From Rikenella sp031551865 (GTDB taxonomy: Bacteria > Bacteroidota > Bacteroidia > Bacteroidales > Rikenellaceae), in the NCBI GenBank assembly GCA_031551865.1, contig JAVBMY010000002.1:124001-188000 (forward strand): DNA of 64,000 nucleotides, written 5' to 3'. A program made the position numbers and the translations under genes. Position 1 is the stretch's first letter, and each line of letters starts with the position of its first letter. This document shows positions 56,953-64,000 of the stretch, piece by piece. The notes beneath the pieces are model-generated. The model made no database searches. It had not been told where the DNA came from and saw nothing but the letters and a program-made list of their open reading frames with translations.

Positions 56953-57297
56953 ATGAAAACTTTTTTACACGTGGGCATTTGTCCCATCCGCGACATCCTG
57001 AGCCGTCTGGGCGACAAATGGTCGCTGCTGGTGCTGACCACGCTATACGCCAACGGCACGATGCGTTTCAACGACATCCAGCGTTCGCTCGGCGATATTT
57101 CGCAACGGATGCTGACCGTCACCCTACGCTCGTTGGAGACCGACGGGTTGGTTAGTCGCAAGGTCTATCCCGAGGTGCCGCCGCGGGTCGAATATACGCT
57201 GACCGTCTCGGGGGCCGGGCTCATTCCGCACCTGAACAGCTTGGTGGTGTGGGCGCTCGAAAACCAACAGGATATTGTCGCTTCGCGGCAGTCGTAA
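56953..57297 (+). CDS. HxlR-family transcriptional regulator
   Basis: 114 residues, winged helix-turn-helix. CPIRDILSRLGDKWSLLVL (10-28) is the HxlR signature with Cys10 placed as the redox/aldehyde-reactive cysteine seen in HxlR/HypR/YodB members. RFNDIQRSLGDISQRMLTVTLRSLE is the recognition helix region (read as RFNDIQRSLGDISQRML and TVTLRSLE); the wing is GLVSRKVYPEVPPRVEYTLT. It probably regulates itself and the divergent DJ-1 gene. Confidence 0.9.
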   Translation: MKTFLHVGICPIRDILSRLGDKWSLLVLTTLYANGTMRFNDIQRSLGDISQRMLTVTLRSLETDGLVSRKVYPEVPPRVEYTLTVSGAGLIPHLNSLVVWALENQQDIVASRQS

Positions 57298-57361
57298 GGA
57301 GTCCGAAAGGAGTCCGAAAGGAATAATGTTCCGGTACAAACCTGCGTAAACCCATATTTAT

Positions 57362-57465
57362 GCCATCCCGAGCGTAGCTGAGGGACCTTTTCAAGGCCAA
57401 AGGCTTTGGGGTTATTCTAGACCCAACTGTCATCGAAAAGGTCCCTCGGCTACGTTCGGGATGGC
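57362..57465. repeat. P-family palindromic repeat, copy 5
   Basis: GCCATCCCGAGCGTAGCTGA + GGGACC and inverted GGTCCCTCGGCTACGTTCGG + GATGGC. The interior AAAGGC/CAAAGGC... is locus-specific. Confidence 0.75.
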
Positions 57466-57593
57466 ATGTTGAGAACGTGGCGTTTTGTCAGGTAACCGAG
57501 TTGCGAATCTCCTTGAATCCACAGCGTGGCCAGTAGGAAATAAAAGAGATAATTCAAAAAAGCCCGAGCTATAGAAATCTGCCGCCGATTTCC

Positions 57594-57601
57594 TATCTTT
57601 G
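57594..57601 (+). promoter_or_regulatory. -7 box for the lipoprotein pair
   Basis: TATCTTTG matches TAnnTTTG, 35 bases before the ATG at 57637. A -33 element is not clear. Confidence 0.45.
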
Positions 57602-57636
57602 GGAATCCGGAACCACAAACACCCACGTCTCTCCCT

Positions 57637-59283
57637 ATGAAATACCGTCCGTTACTGCTCACGCTGCTGGCTGCGGCGCTGGCCTGCGTATCCTGCAAAC
57701 AGAAATTCGTCGGTGACCCCAGCCGTTACGAACTCGACGAAAAGCTCTACATTCCCCTCTTTCCGATGGCGGCGACCGACGACATCTTCACCGTGCGCGG
57801 AGGCTTGGCGCTGAGCGACACTGCCGGCGTGCTGAGCTTTGTCGACGAGATGAAAGACAAGGAACTTTTCCGCCTGAGCGACGCCTGCCCCGGCTACTAC
57901 GTGCTGACCGGCACAATGACCGAGACGTTCGCCAACCGCTACGACCGCTACTTCAGCGACGAGCCCAAGCGCGGCCTCTGGATTTACCAGTACAAGCCCG
58001 ACGAGGACTACTACTACCGTTGGCAGGCTGTCAATTTCATCTCCGAAACGCTGTACGAAACTGGCGTCGTCGAGGACAGCACGATGTGGTGGCGCAGCCT
58101 CTTAACCTCCGACCCCTATTACATCTACGAGTTGGTGAGCATCTCCATGGACGGTGGCAAGCCCGAGCTCCGGGCCCGCGATAGCGAGCTATCCCCCGAG
58201 TTCATCAAGGGATTGCCCGCGTTGGCCTCGCCGCTCAATCTCGCGAATTTCGATGCCGCCAGGGCCCCGAAAACCAAAGCGCCCCGCTCCTACGGTTGGG
58301 ATAGCGAGAACCTCGACCCCTGGAGCGACATCTACGTCTTCGGCCGGGTGAACGGTGACTTCGGTACCGGTGCGGGCGGCAAGCTCACCGGGCTGCTCTA
58401 CACCCGCACCGCCTTCGGCGATGAACCAGAGAAGAACTGCGACCTCTGGATCGCCTTGTTCGGCGAGAATGGCAACTGCACCTTTAGCAACTCTCATTAC
58501 GTCTACACCGACGAAGACGAGCGTTATTCCCCCTGCTTGCGCACCAAATTCAAAGTGCGTTCGCTGCACTACGCCGACATTCCCCGTTACCCGTTGGGCG
58601 AATACGAAGAGAACTACGAATATGAATCGGGCTACTCGGGCCATACCACCGGCAGCCTGATCACCAGAAGTGCCAGCGGCAAACCGATGTTCCAGTGGTT
58701 CGACGTGCTCAAAAAAGATTCGCTTTCCGTGGGCGAGATTTACTCGGTGCGCGGCGAGATCAACTACGGCAAGGGCCAAAGCTGGACCTACGTGAAAGAT
58801 TACACCAACAACGAAGCCAAGGCCAACAATGCCGAGGCGTGGCAGGAGCGCATCCAGACCTTCATCTACCGCAACGACGCCCTGACGCGCGACTACGCCG
58901 AGGGCCTGCTCGAAACCCTCTCCGAGAACCTCGACTACCTCCAGCCGTTGGCACTGATCCAATGGGCCGACGGCGACAACTACCTGTGTTTCGCCCACTG
59001 GCAGTACATCGACGGTAACTACGGCCTGCGCCTCTACGTGGTGGACGACGAATATAAAGTGCGCTACTACCGCTCCGTACTTGAGCCCGAGGGTGATCAC
59101 GAGGATTCGTCCGATCCGTTCTACCGCCGGGTGCGCTTCTCGTCCGACGACTTCAACGAGGCCGGTTTCAATACCGATTATCCCGAAGCCCGCATGGCTC
59201 TTAACGTCCCGTTCAAACTGCGTATCGGCGATGAAACCGTCGAAATTCACCAAGCCCAAAGCCAATTCAATGTCGAATTCTAA
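57637..59283 (+). CDS. Lipoprotein of unknown function, first of a coupled pair
   Basis: 548 residues. Signal peptide with lipidation at Cys17 or Cys20 (LAAALACVSCK). The mature protein is rich in Tyr, Asp and Glu and in short beta-like strands (YYVLTGTMTETF, GLWIYQYKPDEDYYYRW, DIYVFGRVNGDFG, YLCFAHWQYIDGNYGLRLYVVDDEYKVRYY). I do not recognise a domain. The next gene starts inside its last codons, so both are made from one mRNA and probably work together. Membrane-anchored location is inferred. Confidence 0.72.
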   Translation: MKYRPLLLTLLAAALACVSCKQKFVGDPSRYELDEKLYIPLFPMAATDDIFTVRGGLALSDTAGVLSFVDEMKDKELFRLSDACPGYYVLTGTMTETFANRYDRYFSDEPKRGLWIYQYKPDEDYYYRWQAVNFISETLYETGVVEDSTMWWRSLLTSDPYYIYELVSISMDGGKPELRARDSELSPEFIKGLPALASPLNLANFDAARAPKTKAPRSYGWDSENLDPWSDIYVFGRVNGDFGTGAGGKLTGLLYTRTAFGDEPEKNCDLWIALFGENGNCTFSNSHYVYTDEDERYSPCLRTKFKVRSLHYADIPRYPLGEYEENYEYESGYSGHTTGSLITRSASGKPMFQWFDVLKKDSLSVGEIYSVRGEINYGKGQSWTYVKDYTNNEAKANNAEAWQERIQTFIYRNDALTRDYAEGLLETLSENLDYLQPLALIQWADGDNYLCFAHWQYIDGNYGLRLYVVDDEYKVRYYRSVLEPEGDHEDSSDPFYRRVRFSSDDFNEAGFNTDYPEARMALNVPFKLRIGDETVEIHQAQSQFNVEF

Positions 59284-60922
59284 TCTCCATCGTGGCCTCG
59301 CCCGCTTGGCGGGCCTCGCCTGTATCGCCCTGCTTGCCGCGGCCGCCGTCACCTCGTGCAAGCCCAAGACCAACGCCAAGTTCAGCAGCGAACAGATCGC
59401 CGCCTGGCTCGACAGCATTCCCGTCGCCCAGGTATGTCCCGAAAGCCACATCGTGTGCAGCACCACCGGCGGCGGCCGCCGCATGTACTGGAAAGAGATG
59501 AGTGCCCACCTGAGCGAAGCGCCCCAATACTATTACTATGTCGATATGCCGTTCGAAAGCGAGGGCTATGTGGAGAACGAAGATGGCACGAAGACTTATG
59601 CCGCCCATGCCGACGGTTCGACCAGCAGCGGCTATATTAAAGCCGTGCGCCTGCCCGTGCGCGACGAGGCGGGCGGCGCGTGGTACGCCTTCGTCGGGCA
59701 GACCTACCTGCTGGTGGCCTACTGGAACGGCACCGACTTGCATCCCGAACTCGAACAATACAACGTATCCGATGACCCCGACATCACGTTCGTGATGGAC
59801 TACTACCTTTACGCCGACAGCGTGCTGCATGTCCACACCAAGCGCCACGACAGCAGTTACGGTGATCCTTCGGAGGGTTGGCAGTTCTACAGCGAGTACT
59901 ATCTTTTCGGCGAGGGCGGGAAAATACTCCCGGCCTACGACTATCCGCAGCCTTTCGATGAATTCGTGGCACAGATCAAAGCCGTCAAACTGCCCCAGTC
60001 CGACAAAACGCTCAGCACGTCGCTCAAGGGCGTGACACCCCTGCCGCGCTATAATGCCTACCTGCGAAGCGATTATTCGATCAAGGGCGACGGCCTGGCC
60101 CAGTTCTATGCGCTCGGGCAGTTCAAACTGGCCGACGGCACGGTCTGTATCTTCGGTAACTATGTTTCGGCCGCCGATGCGGCCCAAGGGCGCATGAACG
60201 ACCCGAGGCTCTATGCCTTCACGCCGCAGGGCGCGCAGATCGACTGGTGGTGGCTTACCGACGAAGACTATCAAGAAACCTCCAATCATTGGGGCATGGT
60301 GTGGGATATCTCGGCCAAAGGACTGTTTTCCCGCGCCACAGGCTATGAAATCAATAACCCGTATAAGAACCCTGCCCCTATCGAGAGCCCCGAGCGCGAG
60401 GTACAATACAAATACCTCAGCGCCATTTCGAAGATCGAGGTGCGCCAGATCAGCCTCGAAGGCTTTCTGCTCAAAGAGATACGGGAGTTCGAATACCGCG
60501 ACGATTTTTTCGATGCCTCGTCGCTCAGGGGCTTCTTTGCCACGGTCGACGACGGTTTTGAGACCTACAAGTTCCTGTTCTGCCTGCCGGGCAGCGAGAA
60601 CGTATCGCTCTTTGCGCACATCTACAAGGAAGACGGCGACGGCTTCGTGCGCCTGATGACCTGCACCCCGGCGGGCAAGGTGATCGACGCCTGCTACGTG
60701 CCGCACTACTATGGCATCCATAACCTTACGTGGGAGCCGGACGAATCGCGCCTGATGAAACGCCTGCCCGAAGAGAACACCTGCTACTGCGACGAGGACG
60801 GCGAAGGGGAGAGTTATCCAGACGGCTTCAAAATGGGCAAGATGAAGGTACTGATCGATCACGACTATTATTTCATCACCCCGGCCGGAAAGATCGAACG
60901 GCCGGAAGACATGGAGGAATAA
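59270..60922 (+). CDS. Lipoprotein of unknown function, second of a coupled pair
   Basis: 550 residues. Lipoprotein signal with lipobox VTSC (Cys30). It overlaps the upstream stop by 14 bases, indicating translational coupling. The mature part is acidic and aromatic (YYYYVDMPFESEGYVENEDG, WYAFVGQTYLLVAYWNG, YYLYADSVLHVHTKRHD) and likely beta-rich. It has nearly the same size and composition as its neighbour but no convincing residue-level alignment by eye. No family recognised. A 38-base palindromic terminator follows. Confidence 0.72.
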   Translation: MSNSNLHRGLARLAGLACIALLAAAAVTSCKPKTNAKFSSEQIAAWLDSIPVAQVCPESHIVCSTTGGGRRMYWKEMSAHLSEAPQYYYYVDMPFESEGYVENEDGTKTYAAHADGSTSSGYIKAVRLPVRDEAGGAWYAFVGQTYLLVAYWNGTDLHPELEQYNVSDDPDITFVMDYYLYADSVLHVHTKRHDSSYGDPSEGWQFYSEYYLFGEGGKILPAYDYPQPFDEFVAQIKAVKLPQSDKTLSTSLKGVTPLPRYNAYLRSDYSIKGDGLAQFYALGQFKLADGTVCIFGNYVSAADAAQGRMNDPRLYAFTPQGAQIDWWWLTDEDYQETSNHWGMVWDISAKGLFSRATGYEINNPYKNPAPIESPEREVQYKYLSAISKIEVRQISLEGFLLKEIREFEYRDDFFDASSLRGFFATVDDGFETYKFLFCLPGSENVSLFAHIYKEDGDGFVRLMTCTPAGKVIDACYVPHYYGIHNLTWEPDESRLMKRLPEENTCYCDEDGEGESYPDGFKMGKMKVLIDHDYYFITPAGKIERPEDMEE

Positions 60923-60953
60923 TCCCCTCTCAGGCTCACAACGCCATCACACA

Positions 60954-60991
60954 ATAAAGCCGCCAATCGTTTAAACGATTGGCGGCTTTAT
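60954..60991. terminator. Bidirectional terminator, perfect 38-bp palindrome
   Basis: ATAAAGCCGCCAATCGTTT and its exact complement AAACGATTGGCGGCTTTAT, followed by ATTTTCC. It serves lipoprotein 2 on plus and polA on minus. Confidence 0.85.
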
Positions 60992-61017
60992 ATTTTCCTG
61001 TGTGGGAGGTGTCCTCC

Positions 61018-63996
61018 CTAATGCGCATCGAACCAACTCGGTCCCGTGGCCGCATCGACCGCCAACGGCACCGCCAGTTCGGCTGCCGAGGACATCGCCT
61101 CCACCACCATCTTTTGCACTGCTTCGGCATCGGTTTTCGATACTTCGAGCACCAGTTCGTCGTGTACCTGCAATACGATGCGGGCGTCCCATGTCCCGGC
61201 CCGCAAGCGGCGGTCGACCTCGATCATTGCGATTTTCATGATGTCGGCCGCTGTGCCCTGGATCGGTGTGTTGATCGCTGTGCGCTCGGCCAGTCCGCGC
61301 GTTGCGGCGTTTGCCGAGTGAAGGTCGGGCACGTAGCGGCGCCGTCCGAACAGCGTCTCGACGTAGCCCTGCTGCCGCCCCAGTTCGATGGTCGAGCTCA
61401 TGTAGTGCTGCACACCCGGGTAGAGCTTGAAATAACCGTCGATCAACTCCTTAGCCTCGGCGCGCGGGATGGCGAGCCGCTGCGACAGCCCGAACGCCGA
61501 GATGCCATAGATGATCCCGAAGTTGGCCGTCTTGGCGCGGCGGCGCTGTTCGCGCGTCACCTCCTCGGGGGCAACCCCGAAGATCTTGGCCGCCGTGGCC
61601 GTGTGGATGTCCTCGCCGTCGAGGAACGCCTGCCGCAACGCCTCGTCGCCCGACAGGTGGGCCATGATCCGCAGTTCGATCTGCGAATAGTCGGCCGCGA
61701 GGATTACCCGCGCCGAAGGGTCGGCAGTGGTGAACGCCTTGCGGATTTCACGTCCCGCTTCGTCGCGGATTGGGATATTCTGCACGTTGGGATTCGTGGA
61801 GCTCAGTCGTCCGGTCGAGGTCACCGTCTGGTTGAACGACGTGTGGATGCGCCCCGTTTCGGGGTTGATCAGCGTGGGCAACGCGTCGATGTAAGTCGAG
61901 AGCAGTTTTTTCAGTCCCCGGTATTCCAAAATTTTTCCGATGATCGGGTGCTTGTCCGAGAGCGAGGTGAGGTACTCTTCGTCGGTGCTGTAGAGTTTGG
62001 TCTTGGTGCGTTTCGGTTTGTCGGTGATTTTCAGCTTGTCGAACAGCACCTCCCCTAACTGCTTGGGCGAGCCGACGTTGAGGTTGGGTATACCGGCCAT
62101 CGTGCGGATATCCTCTTCGAGGGTGGCGGCTTCGGCGCGCAGTTCGGCGCCCGAGCGTTCGAGAATGGCAGGGGCGACATACACGCCGTTCTCTTCGACA
62201 CGGGCCAGCACGCCGATGAGCGGCTCCTCGATCTTGTGGTAGAGCGCAGTTTGCCCCGTTTCGGCCAGTTTCGGCATCAGTGCTGAGCCGAGCTGCCAGG
62301 TGACGTCGGCATCCTCGGCAGCATATTCGGCCAGCGTTCCGGCCGGCACGTCGCGCATCGAGAGTTGTTTGGCACCCTTGCCGATCAGTGCTTCGATCGG
62401 GACGGGGGCGTAGCGCAGCAGGTTTTCCGACAGGAAATCCATGTTGTGGCGCGCCTCGGGGTCGAGCAGGTAGTGCACCACCATCGTGTCGCGCAGCTCG
62501 CCTTTCAGTTCGATGTCGAAGCCCGCCTGCCGCGCGGCCCGGTGGATCACCTCGATGTCGTATTTGGCGTTCTGGGCCACCTTGGCGATGCTTGCATTTT
62601 CAAAGAGCGGCTTCAGTGCTTTCAGCACCCGCGCCCGGTCGCCGGGCATGGGGGTCGGTACCCAGTAGCCGGTGTGCGCTTCGGCCGAGAACGAGAGGCC
62701 GATCATGTCGCTGAGCAGCGGATCGAGCGCCGAGGTTTCGGTATCGAAGGCGAAGGCTCCGGCGGTGGTCATTTGCTGCACCATCGCGGCGAGGGTTTGG
62801 TCGTCGGTGACGGTGTGGTATTGGTGCTCCTGCGTGCGGATGTCGCGCAGTGGCGTACCGTCAGCCGCCAGCAGGGGAGCGCCTGCGGGGTCACTGGCAT
62901 CGAAGGATGCGTTTGTTCCGTTACTTTCGCCGTACGGGCTTGTGCCGTTGTCTTCGCCTGCGTCGAGCGGTTCGTCGCCGAAGAGCGACATTTGGCCGAC
63001 GAGTTGTGAATAAGGTTTAGGCTTGGCCGTCACCGCGGGCTTCCCGGTGCTTTGCGCGGCGGCGTAATCGAGCGTGCGCAGGCCGTCGTCTGTGGCGGTG
63101 TGGCCGTTGCGCCCGGCGTGGTAGAGGTGGCTGTCGATATTGCGCAGCAGCGAGGTGAACCCTAGCTCCAGATAGATGGCTCGCAGGGCGGCCCAGTCGG
63201 GTTCGTCGACCTTCAGCGCGTCGGGCTCGAATTCCACAGGCACGTCGAGGTCGATGGTCACCAGCGTCCGGGCCAGCTCCAGTTGGCCGCGGTTGGTGAG
63301 CAGCGATTCGCGGAGTTTTGGGGTGAGTTTATCGGTGTTTGCGAGCAGGCGGTCAATCGTGCCCCACTCGCCGACCAGTTTTTTGGCTCCTTTCTCGCCG
63401 ATGCCGGGCACGCCGGGGATGTTGTCCGAGGCGTCCCCCCACAGGGCCAGGATGTCGATCACCTGCTTCGGGTCGCTGATGCCGTAGTTCTCGCACACTT
63501 TGTCGAGACCGATGATCTCCATTCCCTCACCGCCTTTTCCGGGCTTGTAGATGCTTACGTCTTTTTTGATCAGCTGGCCGTAGTCTTTGTCGGGGGTCAC
63601 CATGTACACCTCGAACTGGCCGCAGCACGAGGCTTTGTGCGACAGGGTGCCGATCACGTCGTCGGCTTCGTAGCCTTCGACTACCAGCGAGGGAATGTGC
63701 ATCGCCTTGAGGATTTCTTTGATCCAGGGCACGGCAGCTTTGATGTCCTCGGGGGTTTCGTCGCGATTGGCTTTGTAGGCAGGATAGAGTTTGTGCCGGA
63801 AGTTCTCGCCGCCCGGATCGAAAGCCACGCCCAGGTAGTGGGGGTGTTCGCGGTCGATGATCTCGCCGAGGAATTTGGCGAATCCGAAGATGGCCGAGGT
63901 ATTGATGCCCGCCGGCGAACGCATCGGACGCGCGATGAAGGCGTAATGGAACCGGAAAATGAGCGCGTAGGCATCGATGAGGAAGAGTTTTTCCAT
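61018..63996 (-). CDS. polA: DNA polymerase I
   Basis: 992 residues. 5'-3' exonuclease domain at 1-290 (FLIDAYALIFRFHYAF, YEADDVIGTL, DKDYGQLI, WGDASDNIPGVPGIGEKGA as GDASDNIPGVPGIGEKGA). A low-complexity linker (about 295-385) with QMSLFGDE. The 3'-5' exonuclease domain keeps FDTETSALDPL, so proofreading may be active. Polymerase domain from about 590: SSTNPNVQNIPIR, ADYSQIELRIMAH (motif A), RRRAKTANFGIIYGIS (O-helix), and QVHDELVLEV (motif C). The start ATG lies at 63996, four bases from the window edge, so the gene is complete. Slightly longer than most Bacteroidota PolA because of the linker. Confidence 0.96.
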   Translation of the reverse strand: MEKLFLIDAYALIFRFHYAFIARPMRSPAGINTSAIFGFAKFLGEIIDREHPHYLGVAFDPGGENFRHKLYPAYKANRDETPEDIKAAVPWIKEILKAMHIPSLVVEGYEADDVIGTLSHKASCCGQFEVYMVTPDKDYGQLIKKDVSIYKPGKGGEGMEIIGLDKVCENYGISDPKQVIDILALWGDASDNIPGVPGIGEKGAKKLVGEWGTIDRLLANTDKLTPKLRESLLTNRGQLELARTLVTIDLDVPVEFEPDALKVDEPDWAALRAIYLELGFTSLLRNIDSHLYHAGRNGHTATDDGLRTLDYAAAQSTGKPAVTAKPKPYSQLVGQMSLFGDEPLDAGEDNGTSPYGESNGTNASFDASDPAGAPLLAADGTPLRDIRTQEHQYHTVTDDQTLAAMVQQMTTAGAFAFDTETSALDPLLSDMIGLSFSAEAHTGYWVPTPMPGDRARVLKALKPLFENASIAKVAQNAKYDIEVIHRAARQAGFDIELKGELRDTMVVHYLLDPEARHNMDFLSENLLRYAPVPIEALIGKGAKQLSMRDVPAGTLAEYAAEDADVTWQLGSALMPKLAETGQTALYHKIEEPLIGVLARVEENGVYVAPAILERSGAELRAEAATLEEDIRTMAGIPNLNVGSPKQLGEVLFDKLKITDKPKRTKTKLYSTDEEYLTSLSDKHPIIGKILEYRGLKKLLSTYIDALPTLINPETGRIHTSFNQTVTSTGRLSSTNPNVQNIPIRDEAGREIRKAFTTADPSARVILAADYSQIELRIMAHLSGDEALRQAFLDGEDIHTATAAKIFGVAPEEVTREQRRRAKTANFGIIYGISAFGLSQRLAIPRAEAKELIDGYFKLYPGVQHYMSSTIELGRQQGYVETLFGRRRYVPDLHSANAATRGLAERTAINTPIQGTAADIMKIAMIEVDRRLRAGTWDARIVLQVHDELVLEVSKTDAEAVQKMVVEAMSSAAELAVPLAVDAATGPSWFDAH

Positions 63997-64000
63997 GGAG

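Larger units (their letters stand above)
57298..57636. other. Gap of 339 bases between the HxlR gene and lipoprotein 1
   Basis: Holds P-family copy 5 (57362-57465) and a TATCTTTG box (57594-57601). No gene supported. Confidence 0.55.

Overview
The window comes from a GC-rich Bacteroidota chromosome, most likely order Bacteroidales and a Rikenellaceae/Alistipes-type gut organism (inference). Support: TAnnTTTG-type promoters, a SecD-SecF fusion, PorX (type IX secretion regulator), DUF4369-TlpA lipoprotein-type proteins, an ECF sigma/anti-sigma operon with SusC-like plug domains, a GH101 mucin O-glycanase, and weak Shine-Dalgarno signals. GC at third positions is high, so long antisense open frames are common and are left out.

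Layout. 1-5.8 kb, minus strand: envelope genes (phosphatidylserine decarboxylase, cut by the window edge; lpxD; a small outer-membrane barrel), then an ECF sigma operon whose last gene fuses two SusC-like plug segments to a Spy/CpxP-like domain. 5.8-12.1 kb, minus: a decayed GIY-YIG nuclease gene inside a palindromic repeat, class I fumarase, lolD and secDF. 12.3-19.6 kb: a YbdG-type MscS channel, a UbiD-family decarboxylase, cysS, a branched-chain aminotransferase and a small membrane protein. 19.8-34.6 kb, plus: thrA, three tandem DUF4369/TlpA paralogs, an M24 aminopeptidase, a frameshifted HAD phosphatase, the GH101 glycosidase and tatD. 34.8-35.8 kb, minus: a GT90 glycosyltransferase. 36.0-50.2 kb: the translation/transcription core, tRNA-Tyr, tRNA-Gly, tuf, tRNA-Trp, secE, nusG, rplK, rplA, rplJ, rplL, rpoB, rpoC. 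50.4-64 kb: a frameshifted WKNG-repeat lipoprotein, a polyprenyl diphosphate synthase, pyrE, a Nudix hydrolase, porX, a DJ-1/PfpI protein divergent from an HxlR regulator, two translationally coupled lipoproteins of unknown function, and polA.

The most unusual content is intergenic. At least six kinds of palindromic or structured repeat can be read directly: (R) elements ending in CGTCATTGCGAGG, one of which encloses the GIY-YIG pseudogene; (P) elements ending in GTCATCCCG; (C) four 121-128 bp elements whose outer arms and inner hairpin differ between copies but stay complementary within each copy; (M) two 183-185 bp elements bounded by CTTATCCGCAA inverted repeats; (G) three copies of a GC-rich element; and (S) long 20-31 bp perfect stems with GC-rich loops next to terminators or tRNAs. 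Several lie inside the ribosomal protein/RNA polymerase gene cluster. The R element with an internal nuclease gene, and the covarying C family, are the best candidates for undescribed biology.
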